The notes beneath the pieces were generated by a model, which was not told where the DNA came from, did no database searches, and saw nothing but the letters and a program-made list of their open reading frames with translations. From DATLGB01 sp038318085 (GTDB lineage Bacteria; Actinomycetota; Thermoleophilia; Solirubrobacterales; Solirubrobacteraceae), in NCBI GenBank assembly GCA_038318085.1, contig JBBQBV010000093.1, positions 1-14,551 of the forward strand: DNA of 14,551 bases, read 5' to 3'. Position 1 is the first letter of the stretch. Every line of letters starts with the position of its first letter. Made by a program: the position numbers and the translations under genes. This document shows, one piece after another, positions 6,383 through 13,101 of the stretch.

Positions 6383-7902
6383 CGCTCACCGCTCGAGGAC
6401 GGGGGGATGCCGGCGTACGGCCCGGTCTCGGGGATCGACGTGTAGGTCTGCCCCGCGGGCACGCGGGGGCGGCCGGCGTAGGTCGGGCCCTGGGCGCCCG
6501 GCGTCCGCGCGTCCTGGTCGATCTTGAAGCTCTTGTCGTAGAAGCGGGCATTGCGCTCCGGGTAGCCACGCTGGCCCGCCTCGCAGTCGGCGCGGCCGTC
6601 GGGCGTGATCGCCGCGCCGTACGGATCCCCGTGCAGGAACTGGGCGTTGCCGCCCTTGACCTCATGGCCGTTGGCCGCCTGGTCGGCGCCCATCGCGCCC
6701 AGCGGGTCGTCCTGCTGGCCCGCGGTGTTGGCGAGCGCGCGCTGGGACTCGCCGACGCTGTCGGGCTCGGAGAAGTGCTCGGCGAGGTAGGTGAAGAAGT
6801 AGTTGGGCGCGTTGCAGACCGTCACGTAGGGCCCGTAGAACCGCAGCTGCGGGTTGAGCGTCGTCACCGTCGCGGTGAGGGCGCGGAGCGCGGCGTTCGT
6901 CGACGGCGCGGAGGTGAGGTCCTGGAGCGCGGCGAACGTGCCCTCGAGCTTCTTGTTGAGCTCGGGCATGCGGCGCTGAACGCGCGTGCCGGTCTCGAGC
7001 GCCGGGTTGATGTCGGGCAGCGCGCCGCGCAGCTCGTGCGTCGCGCCGGAGAAGTCGTGGGAGAACGCCGTCAGGTGGGCGAGGAACGGGCGCTGCACGC
7101 GGAAGGAGGAGATCCCGGCGTCCATCGTCGCCGGCTGCTTGGAGATGAACTGGCGCAGCGCCTCCGGGTCGCGGGCGACCGCCTCCCAGGTGTCGGCCAT
7201 CGTCGTGAACAGGCGCGAGTTCGTCATGGAGATCGGGGCGACGATGCGCGCGGCGTCGCCGAGCTCCTTGAAGAAGTTGGGCAGCTGCGTGTCCGGGTCG
7301 GCGAGGTTGCTCGCGACGGGCTGGAGGTGGCCGAACAGCCGCGGCGCCTCCTCGACCGTGCGCCCGACGGCGGCGCCGCGACCGGCGAAGGAGTCGCCGA
7401 AGCCCCGCAGGTTCTGCCGGCTGGCGGTGCGCGTCTTGGCGTCGAACATCTTGAAGATCTCGTCGAGGTCGACGTTGACCGCGGTCTGCTCGAGCGCGAC
7501 CGTGTCGCCGTCGCGGTAGGTCCGGCTGGAGTGGCCCTTGGTGAGCTCGAGGTACTTGAGGCCGAGCGCGGAGCGCGGGCGGATGCGCCAGCGCGAGTCC
7601 GCGGGGATCTTGCCGATCGTCTTGTCGAGCTTGAGCTTGAGCTCGGCGCCGACCTGCCCGGCGGAGAGCTGGACGGGCTTCATGTCCTCGACGACGCCGA
7701 TGCGGAAGCCGCCGGAGCGGATCTCGTTGCCCTTGACGAGGTTCTGGCCGTTGAGGAACCGGACCTTCAGGGAGGTCGTCGGGACGAACGGCAGGCCGTT
7801 GTTGGCGTTGTAGGAGAGGAAGACGGCCACGATCACGACGAGCGTCGTCACGGCGCCGACGAGCACCGGGTTGGCGAACACGGATGCGGAGCGGCCCTTC
7901 AC
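6379..7902 (-). CDS. MCE-family protein, third of six in the cluster (MceC position)
   Basis: 507 aa from a GTG at 7902 that overlaps the upstream TGA as GTGA. N-terminal membrane helix about 11-30; MCE domain about 45-122 (LKVRFLNGQNLVKGNEI, GGFRIGVVEDM, LGLKYLELTKG). VDLDEIFKMFDAKTR (144-158) opens the helical region. The C-terminal part has FYGPYVTVCNAPNYFFTYLA (355-374), a hydrophobic aromatic block with Cys363, plus Cys440. The tail is Pro/Gly-rich and ends PPSSSGER. It has fewer regularly spaced prolines than its neighbours. Longer forms of this frame, running to 8343, are out-of-frame readings of the upstream gene. The protein should be one wall segment of the hexameric Mce tube. Confidence 0.92.
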   Translation of the reverse strand: MKGRSASVFANPVLVGAVTTLVVIVAVFLSYNANNGLPFVPTTSLKVRFLNGQNLVKGNEIRSGGFRIGVVEDMKPVQLSAGQVGAELKLKLDKTIGKIPADSRWRIRPRSALGLKYLELTKGHSSRTYRDGDTVALEQTAVNVDLDEIFKMFDAKTRTASRQNLRGFGDSFAGRGAAVGRTVEEAPRLFGHLQPVASNLADPDTQLPNFFKELGDAARIVAPISMTNSRLFTTMADTWEAVARDPEALRQFISKQPATMDAGISSFRVQRPFLAHLTAFSHDFSGATHELRGALPDINPALETGTRVQRRMPELNKKLEGTFAALQDLTSAPSTNAALRALTATVTTLNPQLRFYGPYVTVCNAPNYFFTYLAEHFSEPDSVGESQRALANTAGQQDDPLGAMGADQAANGHEVKGGNAQFLHGDPYGAAITPDGRADCEAGQRGYPERNARFYDKSFKIDQDARTPGAQGPTYAGRPRVPAGQTYTSIPETGPYAGIPPSSSGER

Positions 7903-9521
7903 GGTCCCAGGAGGTAGTCGAGGAGGCCCTTGGGATCGGCGGACTGGCCGCCGGAGCCTCCGGGGTTGACGTTCGGCGCGGCCGGGACCTTCGGCAGCTG
8001 CGGGACCGAGGGCACCGTCACGTTCGGGGCCGAGGGCAGGGCCGGCTTGTTGGAGCCACCGCCGCCGCCGAGCAGGCGCTCGAGCGCCTTCTTGAGGTCG
8101 GGCTGCCCGGGCGTGTTCTTGCTCTTGACCTCGGGCTTGCGCGCCCCGCCCTTGGACTTCTTGGAGCGCTTCTTGGCCGACGCCGGCGGGCCGGCGCCGG
8201 GATCGTCGACGCCGGTGTCGGTCGGGTCGGCGGTCGTGACGCCCGGCTGGTTGGGTCCGAGGGCGGCGAGGCACCGCTGGGTGAAGCCGGGGCTCTGCTT
8301 CTCCTTGCGCCTGAGCGAGTCCGCGTTCTGGTAGTCGCTGCACTCCGACGCGGACAGGTTGACCTTGAGGATGTGGCCGTTCTCGTCGAAGACGTTGATC
8401 GCCATCATCTGGTCGAAGATGTAGGACAGGACCGCCTCGAAGCCGGTGTAGCCCTGGCCGCCGGGCGAGCGCTTGTCCTTCTCGACGGCTCGGCTGCGGT
8501 CGTCGAGGTCGTTGAGGACGAACTTGAGGTTGTTGGCGAGCTCGGGCGCCTTCTCGGTCGTCTTGGTGAGCTCGGCGACGGTCGGGCGCGCGGAGCGGAT
8601 CGCGGGCCGGGCGACGTCGGCCGTCTTGGCCAGCGTGCGGACGTTGACGCGGCTCGACTCCGAGAACGGGCCGAGGTTGTCGAGGAAGCGCGTGAGCTGG
8701 CCGGCCGAGGCGTTGAGGTCGCGCAGGTACGGCGACGACGCGTCGGCGGTCGCGCCGAGCTCGGCCATCGTCGGGCGCAGCTCGCGCAGGAAGGTCGGCA
8801 GCCGCTGGAGGCCCTCGGCGAGCTGGCGGCGGCGCTCGGCCGAGGTGGTGGCCGCGTCCTCGGCCTCCTTGACGAACCGCCCGACGTTGTGGTGGTTGCT
8901 CGCAAGGTCGCCGACCACGGTGTCCGCGTTGGTGGTCAGGTCCTTGAGCACCTGGTTCTGGCGGGCGAGGATCTCCAGCACCCGGTCGGCCTCGCGCAGC
9001 GCCGGGCTGGCGCGGCGGATCGTGGCGTTGACGTCATCAGCGCGCCCGCCGACGCCGGCGCCGAGCTCGTTGAGGATGATCCGCAGGCGCTCGCGGTACG
9101 GGCGGCGCATGATGTTGGCGAGCAGGTCGGCGGGGATCGTGGACGCGGTGTGCGCGACCGGGATCTTCGCCCCCGGCTTGAGCTTGTTCGGCGACTTGCC
9201 GGGCGTGCAGTCGATGAAGTACTCGCCGATCAGCGACTGCGGGCGCGACTCGCAGTAGGTGTCGGCGCGGAGGTCGCCGAAGCCCAGCTTGGTCAGCTTG
9301 AAGTCGATCAGCGCGCGCTTGGTCTTGTGGTCGACGCGCAGATCGGTGACCTGGCCGGCGCGCACGCCTGCGATCTTCACGTCGCCGCCCTTGACGAGCC
9401 CGAACGCGTTGTCGAACTCGACCGTGAACTGGTTGCCCTTCTCCTCCTTCGCGCCACTCGAGGTGAGCACGTACGCGCCCGCGGCGACCAGCACCAGGAT
9501 GACGGCGAGGACGCGCCTCAT
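7899..9521 (-). CDS. MCE-family protein, second of six in the cluster (MceB position), with long basic/proline-rich tail
   Basis: 540 aa, the longest of the six. Short N-terminal membrane helix (4-20), MCE domain about 31-108 (FTVEFDNAFGLVKGGDVKI, AGVRAGQVTDLRV, LIGEYFIDCTPG) with Cys90 and Cys105 inside it. The LDEI-type motif found after the MCE domain in the other five is replaced by IPADLLANIMRRPYRERL. Prolines 250, 264, 285, 306 and 313 all lie in one heptad register. After about 440 the protein is disordered-looking: a Lys/Arg-rich stretch (449-468), a five-Gly run (485-489), a Pro-rich segment (493-520) and a hydrophobic end (GLLDYLLGP). Such a tail might contact the wall or a partner; no function is known to me. 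ATG at 9521 lies 1 nt beyond the upstream TGA. Confidence 0.92.
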   Translation of the reverse strand: MRRVLAVILVLVAAGAYVLTSSGAKEEKGNQFTVEFDNAFGLVKGGDVKIAGVRAGQVTDLRVDHKTKRALIDFKLTKLGFGDLRADTYCESRPQSLIGEYFIDCTPGKSPNKLKPGAKIPVAHTASTIPADLLANIMRRPYRERLRIILNELGAGVGGRADDVNATIRRASPALREADRVLEILARQNQVLKDLTTNADTVVGDLASNHHNVGRFVKEAEDAATTSAERRRQLAEGLQRLPTFLRELRPTMAELGATADASSPYLRDLNASAGQLTRFLDNLGPFSESSRVNVRTLAKTADVARPAIRSARPTVAELTKTTEKAPELANNLKFVLNDLDDRSRAVEKDKRSPGGQGYTGFEAVLSYIFDQMMAINVFDENGHILKVNLSASECSDYQNADSLRRKEKQSPGFTQRCLAALGPNQPGVTTADPTDTGVDDPGAGPPASAKKRSKKSKGGARKPEVKSKNTPGQPDLKKALERLLGGGGGSNKPALPSAPNVTVPSVPQLPKVPAAPNVNPGGSGGQSADPKGLLDYLLGP

Positions 9522-9522
9522 C

Positions 9523-10923
9523 TCACTTGCCCGGGAGCACCTGCGACGGATCGCAGGGGTAGTCGGAGGTCGGCTTGTAGGGCCCCGAGCCGTCGTCGGT
9601 CTCGTGCTCGCCGCCGCCCGGGCAGCGGTCGTTCTGGCGCCGCGTGAGCGTTGCCTGGAGCGCCTGTCCGCGCAGCTCCGGCGGGATGACCTCGAACTGA
9701 CCGGCGCCGCCGGCGCCCGCGAGCGCGAACGCGTTCGCGTGGACACCGACGCGCGAGACGGCGCCGAGGGCGTCGTAGACGCCGGAGTGGCTGAAGTCGT
9801 CGAACCAGCCGAGCAGGTCGGGCGTGTAGGGCCGGAAGAACGAGAACTCGGGCGTGTTGCCCTTGAGCGCGTCCTGCGAGGCCTTAAACGCGCCGTCGCG
9901 CTGCTTGCCGTTCGCCTGGACCTTGCGCGTGGTGACGTCGCGCAGCGGCACCTGCAGGCCGGTGAGCTCGATCAGGTCATTCGCGGCGCCCGGCCGCTTG
10001 ATGATCTTCGAGAGGTCGTTGAGCGTCGGCCGCGCGTCGTGCGCGAGCGGGCGCAGCTCGGCGAGGAACGGGCGCAGCTTCTTCGCCACCGGCTTGGACG
10101 CGTTCACGAGCGGGTCGAGGTCGTCGAGCGCGCCGCGCAGGTTGACGAACGTCGTGTTCGCACGGCGCTCGAAGCCGGGCAGGCGCCCGATCGACTCCGC
10201 CAGCGCCTGCTTCTGGTTGCCGATCGCCGTCGTCGTGGTGGCGAGCTCGTCGACGAGACCGGCGAGGTCGTCACGGCGGTCGGCGATGTCAGTCACGAGT
10301 TGCGAGGAGGAGACGATGAAGCGCTCGAGCAGCGGCATGTCGCGGTTGAGCTCGCGGAACAGCCGGCTCGAGGCGGCGAGCGAGGGGTTCAGGTAGGCGA
10401 TGCCCTCGTTGAACTGCTTGCCCTTGCCCTTGAACTGGACCGCGGAGCCTTGGATGACGCCGGAGAGCGCCTTGCGCGTCGCGGGGTCGAAGGTGTTGAA
10501 GAGCTGGTCGAGGTCGACGGCCGTCGTCGTCGAGTCCTGGTCGATCACGCCGCCGCTCGGGATCTTCGCGCCGCTCTGCGGCGCCATGCGCAGGTCGATG
10601 TAGCGGTTGGCGACGCCGGACAGCGAGGCCTGGCGGATCGTCGCGAGCGTCCCGCGGCGCAGCGGGGCGTAATCGCCCTTGAGCTTCATCGTGACGTCGG
10701 CCTCGCCGTTCGGCGTGAGGTCGATGTTCTCCACGGTGCCGATCGGCGCGCCACCGGTCTGGACGAGGTTGCCCTTCACGACCTGGGCGGCGTTCTGGAA
10801 GCGGGCCTTGACCTTGTAGTCGTCGCCGGGGGAGCGCAGCAGGAGGACCGCGACCACCACGGCCACGACAACAACGGCGGCCAAGGCCGCCGCGCGAACG
10901 ATTTGATCCCCCGTAAGGCGCAT
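9523..10923 (-). CDS. MCE-family protein, first of six in the cluster (MceA position)
   Basis: 466 aa from the ATG at 10923, which has GGGGA 9 nt upstream. The in-frame ATG at 10977 would add 18 polar residues ahead of the membrane helix and lacks a Shine-Dalgarno. Membrane helix about 8-29, MCE domain about 35-114 (YKVKARFQNAAQVVKGNLV, TGGAPIGTVENI, VANRYIDLRMA), then VDLDQLFNTFDPATR (136-150). Prolines at 271, 278, 285, 292 and 299 are spaced exactly 7 apart. PYTPDLLGWFDDFSHSG (365-381) is a motif familiar from actinobacterial MCE proteins. Cys434 and Cys457 lie in the C-terminal tail. In standard mce operons two yrbE permease genes precede this gene; here a zinc-ribbon gene and a tRNA do. 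Confidence 0.92.
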   Translation of the reverse strand: MRLTGDQIVRAAALAAVVVVAVVVAVLLLRSPGDDYKVKARFQNAAQVVKGNLVQTGGAPIGTVENIDLTPNGEADVTMKLKGDYAPLRRGTLATIRQASLSGVANRYIDLRMAPQSGAKIPSGGVIDQDSTTTAVDLDQLFNTFDPATRKALSGVIQGSAVQFKGKGKQFNEGIAYLNPSLAASSRLFRELNRDMPLLERFIVSSSQLVTDIADRRDDLAGLVDELATTTTAIGNQKQALAESIGRLPGFERRANTTFVNLRGALDDLDPLVNASKPVAKKLRPFLAELRPLAHDARPTLNDLSKIIKRPGAANDLIELTGLQVPLRDVTTRKVQANGKQRDGAFKASQDALKGNTPEFSFFRPYTPDLLGWFDDFSHSGVYDALGAVSRVGVHANAFALAGAGGAGQFEVIPPELRGQALQATLTRRQNDRCPGGGEHETDDGSGPYKPTSDYPCDPSQVLPGK

Positions 10924-10978
10924 TCCCAGATTTCCCCGCGACCTCGAACGCAGCGCGGCCGGGGAACTTGCGGTCATC

Positions 10979-10994
10979 CGTGACGGTGATCACA
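10979..10994 (-). promoter_or_regulatory. Crp/GlxR-like binding site upstream of the MCE cluster
   Basis: On the minus strand the sequence is TGTGA-TCACCG-TCACG, matching TGTGA-N6-TCACA at nine of ten defined positions. That consensus is the one bound by actinobacterial cAMP receptor proteins (Crp of Mycobacterium, GlxR of Corynebacterium). It is 55 nt upstream of the chosen start of the first MCE gene. I see no clear -10 box nearby, so activation versus repression cannot be inferred. Confidence 0.45.
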
Positions 10995-11038
10995 CAGCAA
11001 CCCGGTGCACTTCGCCGCTCCGAGTACCGGGAACGGCC

Positions 11039-11059
11039 GCATCTCGCCTCGCGCGATGC
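11039..11059. repeat. 21-nt inverted repeat in the leader of the MCE cluster
   Basis: GCATC-T-CGC-CTC-GCG-C-GATGC: an outer 5-bp arm, one mismatch and an inner 3-bp arm around a 3-nt loop. It lies between the Crp-like site and the terminator-like hairpin and could be a second operator or a leader hairpin. Confidence 0.3.
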
Positions 11060-11087
11060 ACCTAACACAAGCTCAACGTTGCGGCAT

Positions 11088-11103
11088 GCGGCCTCGCGGC
11101 CGC
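11088..11103 (-). terminator. GC-rich hairpin after the zinc-ribbon gene (possible terminator)
   Basis: GCGGCC-TCGC-GGCCGC forms a 6-bp stem with a 4-nt loop; two further A-T pairs are possible across a one-base bulge. It starts 13 nt past the stop of the zinc-ribbon gene. No U-tract follows, so termination would be of the weak GC-hairpin type common in actinobacteria. Confidence 0.35.
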
Positions 11104-11116
11104 CATCGAGCAGGGC

Positions 11117-11329
11117 TCAGCCGGCGAGCGGCGCGCGCGTGCCCGGCGTCACGCCGGGACCGCCGTTGCGGCGCTCGCGCGCCAGCTTGCGCGGGCCGGC
11201 GCCGGGGCTGCGGCGCTCGACCTTCATCTCGCCGCCGCACAGATCGCACGGCCGCTCAGGGTTGGCGGTCGTGAACAGGCACCACCGAGCGTCGCCGCAG
11301 CTCGTGCAGTGCACCGCCTTCAATCGCAT
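11117..11329 (-). CDS. Small zinc-ribbon protein, 70 aa
   Basis: The 70-aa product opens MRLKAVHCTSCGDARWCLF and has two CxxC knuckles, C8-x2-C11 and C28-x2-C31 (PCDLCGGEM), the layout of a small zinc ribbon; Cys17 lies between them. The C-terminal half is Arg/Pro/Gly-rich and basic, so nucleic-acid binding is plausible, but I recognise no named family. The ATG at 11329 is chosen because a promoter-like pair (11358-11385) would start the transcript about 20 nt upstream and GGAAG precedes the ATG by 11 nt. Upstream in-frame starts (11374, 11470) would put the start codon before the promoter or inside the tRNA. A GTG at 11347 is a possible alternative. It lies between tRNA-Leu and the MCE cluster on the same strand, with a hairpin separating it from the latter. 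Confidence 0.7.
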   Translation of the reverse strand: MRLKAVHCTSCGDARWCLFTTANPERPCDLCGGEMKVERRSPGAGPRKLARERRNGGPGVTPGTRAPLAG

Positions 11330-11357
11330 GGACCGGATGGCTTCCACGATGATTGGA

Positions 11358-11385
11358 ATCCTACCCTTCAGCATTCGGGCTGCAA
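11358..11385 (-). promoter_or_regulatory. Promoter of the zinc-ribbon gene (-35 TTGCAG, 16-bp spacer, -10 TAGGAT)
   Basis: TTGCAG (11380-11385) and TAGGAT (11358-11363) on the minus strand are 16 bp apart. The predicted transcription start near 11351 leaves a leader of about 22 nt to the ATG at 11329. Confidence 0.55.
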
Positions 11386-11402
11386 ACGCAAGCGAGGGCG
11401 CC

Positions 11403-11418
11403 AAAACGGCCGCTCCGT
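11403..11418 (-). terminator. Possible weak terminator after tRNA-Leu
   Basis: On the minus strand ACGG-AGCGG-CCGT followed by TTT, 26 nt past the tRNA 3' end. The stem is only 4 bp, so this is tentative. Confidence 0.25.
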
Positions 11419-11443
11419 GCGAAGTTCTGGGGCGAACAATCAG

Positions 11444-11528
11444 TGCCCGGGGTGGGACTCGAACCCACAATGCCCCTAGAGGCAGCCCTTTTTAAGAGGG
11501 CCGACTGTGCCAGTTCGTCTACCCGGGC
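11444..11528 (-). tRNA. tRNA-Leu (anticodon UAA)
   Basis: 85 nt on the minus strand. The acceptor arms GCCCGGG and CCCGGGC pair perfectly, followed by discriminator A; CCA is not encoded. The anticodon stem GCCCT/AGGGC encloses loop CTTAAAA, giving anticodon TAA (reads UUA). The variable arm TGCCTCTAGGGGCA is long, as in class II tRNAs such as leucine. The T arm is GTGGG-TTCGAGT-CCCAC. UUA codons are very rare in such genomes, so this tRNA may matter for a few genes only. Confidence 0.95.
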
Positions 11529-11539
11529 GGGTCGGGCGA

Positions 11540-11567
11540 ATCGTACGGCTACCCTGGATCCCAGCAA
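11540..11567 (-). promoter_or_regulatory. Promoter of tRNA-Leu (-35 TTGCTG, 16-bp spacer, -10 TACGAT)
   Basis: TTGCTG (11562-11567) and TACGAT (11540-11545) on the minus strand are 16 bp apart, with a start predicted about 5 nt before the mature tRNA 5' end. The layout matches that of the zinc-ribbon promoter. Confidence 0.6.
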
Positions 11568-11613
11568 CTTCCCAGCCGCAAGACTGTTCCTACGGCGGCA
11601 GGACACTTCACGC

Positions 11614-13101
11614 GTGGAAGCCTCAGCCCTACAACACGCCGGCGCCGCCGGCCTTCACGGACGCTCGCCACTGCTCAGATTGCAGTCGGACGAGCGGCTC
11701 GTCGCGCTCGTGCGGCGCGGTAATCAGGCCGCCTTCGAGGCGCTCGTGGCGCGCTACCAGTCGCGGCTGCTGGCGTTCTGCCGCCACATGCTGTCCTCGC
11801 GCGAGGACGCCGAGGACGTGCTGCAGGAGGTCTTCGCGGCGGCCTTCAACGCGATGCTGGCCGACGAGCGGGCGATCAACGTGCGGCCGTGGCTGTACCG
11901 GATCGCGCGCAACCGCTCGCTGAACCACCTCCGCCGCACGCAGGCCGTCGGCGTCGACTCGATGGACATCCATCTCTCCGAGGGCGGGCTGACGACCGCG
12001 GACAAGGTCCACAGGCGCGAGGAGTTCCGCCTGCTCGTGTCCGACGTCCAGGACCTGCCCGAGACGCAGCGCACCGCGCTGCTGCTGCGCGAGATCGACG
12101 CGCTGTCCTACGAGCAGATCTCCGAGGCGATGGAGACGACGGTGCCGTCGGTGAAGTCGTTGCTGGTGCGCGCCCGCGTCTCGCTCGCCGAGGCCGCCGA
12201 GGCGCGCCTGCTGACCTGCGACGAGGTGCGCGACGAGCTCGGCGAGGTCGCCGAGGGCCTGCGCCGCACGACCGCCCCGGTCCGCCGGCACCTGCGCACG
12301 TGCGACCGCTGCGTGACCTTCCGCAAGCAGCTGCGAGCGAACAACAAGGCGCTCGCCGCCGTGTTCCCCGTCGGGCCGCTGCTGCTGTTCAAGAAGACGC
12401 TGCTCGCCCACCTCGGCACGACCGCCGCCGCGAGCGGCGGCACCGCCGCTGCCGCCGGCGGCAGCGCCGCCGCCGCCACCGCGGGCGGGGCCGCGCTGCA
12501 GGCCGGCGCGAGCGCGCTCGCCACGAAGGCGGCCGCCGGGCTCGCCGCCGCCGCGATCGTCGCCGCCGGCGCGGTGGAGGCCAAGCACGTCGCGGTCGAC
12601 CGGACCGCTCGCACGGCCCCCGTGGCCGTCGCGGCCGCGCCGCCCGCGGCCGTTGCCGTTGCCGCCACCCACTCCCCGCCCGTCGCGGTGCGCTCGACCC
12701 CGCAGCCGGTCGCTCCGCGCCCGGCCGCCACGCACTCCCCGCGCGCCGCTCGCCGCAAGGTGATCGCCAAGCGCACGCCGAAGCCGACGACCACGAAGGC
12801 GGCCAAGCCGACCCTCGTCGCCGCCGTCACGCCGCTGCGCGAGCAGCACGAGGGCGACACGACCACCCCGACCGAGACCGCAGGCTCGACGGAGCAGACC
12901 TCGGGTGCGCTGCCGCCCGGCGAGTCGGCCTCGCCCCAGCCGCAGCCCGCGCCGCCGGCCGCGCAGCCGCAGCCCTCCCCGCAGCCGACGCCCGAGCCGA
13001 GCCCCCAGCCCACTCCCTCCCCCACGCCCGGTCCCGTCGCGACGCCCACGCCGTCACCCACGCCGGTCCCGACGCCGGAGACTCCGCAGCCGCGGCGCTA
13101 G
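11614..13101 (+). CDS. ECF-type sigma factor fused to a zinc-binding anti-sigma domain, possible membrane helix and proline-rich tail
   Basis: 495 aa from the GTG at 11614 (AGGA 10 nt upstream). Region 2 of sigma-70 spans about 36-108: AFEALVARYQSRLLAFC, EDAEDVLQEVFAAAF and RPWLYRIARNRSLNHLRR. Region 4 spans about 148-195: LPETQRTALLLREIDALSYE, then the recognition helix VPSVKSLLVRARVSL. A zinc anti-sigma (zf-HC2-like) domain follows, with Cys202 and the H226-x3-C230-x2-C233 motif, a complete ligand set. After it come a Gly/Ala-rich stretch (268-300), an Ala-rich hydrophobic segment (about 302-322, possible membrane helix), a basic Pro/Thr/Lys stretch (360-400) and a Pro-rich end (434-495) of PQP, PTP and PSP units. 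The layout suggests a sigma factor held by its own anti-sigma domain, perhaps at the membrane with the tail outside. Its TAG overlaps the convergent csaA stop in one CTAG. Confidence 0.9.
   Translation: MEASALQHAGAAGLHGRSPLLRLQSDERLVALVRRGNQAAFEALVARYQSRLLAFCRHMLSSREDAEDVLQEVFAAAFNAMLADERAINVRPWLYRIARNRSLNHLRRTQAVGVDSMDIHLSEGGLTTADKVHRREEFRLLVSDVQDLPETQRTALLLREIDALSYEQISEAMETTVPSVKSLLVRARVSLAEAAEARLLTCDEVRDELGEVAEGLRRTTAPVRRHLRTCDRCVTFRKQLRANNKALAAVFPVGPLLLFKKTLLAHLGTTAAASGGTAAAAGGSAAAATAGGAALQAGASALATKAAAGLAAAAIVAAGAVEAKHVAVDRTARTAPVAVAAAPPAAVAVAATHSPPVAVRSTPQPVAPRPAATHSPRAARRKVIAKRTPKPTTTKAAKPTLVAAVTPLREQHEGDTTTPTETAGSTEQTSGALPPGESASPQPQPAPPAAQPQPSPQPTPEPSPQPTPSPTPGPVATPTPSPTPVPTPETPQPRR

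Noticed and set aside
2305..10983. Long plus-strand frames opposite the MCE genes
   Set aside because: They are Arg/Glu/Leu-rich translations typical of antisense frames in GC-rich DNA, match no family, and lie opposite clear MCE genes.
11353..11613. N-terminal extension of the sigma-factor frame
   Set aside because: It runs antisense through the zinc-ribbon promoter and tRNA-Leu and has no sigma-family sequence before about residue 25 of the chosen form; the GTG at 11614 has a Shine-Dalgarno.
12415..12560. GC-rich repeat-like stretch in the sigma-factor gene
   Set aside because: It is explained by Ala/Gly codons of a low-complexity protein segment; no exact tandem unit is visible.
11629..12849. 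Minus-strand frame of about 400 codons opposite the sigma-factor gene
   Set aside because: Low-complexity Gly/Arg composition, no recognisable domain; the plus strand encodes clear sigma regions 2 and 4.
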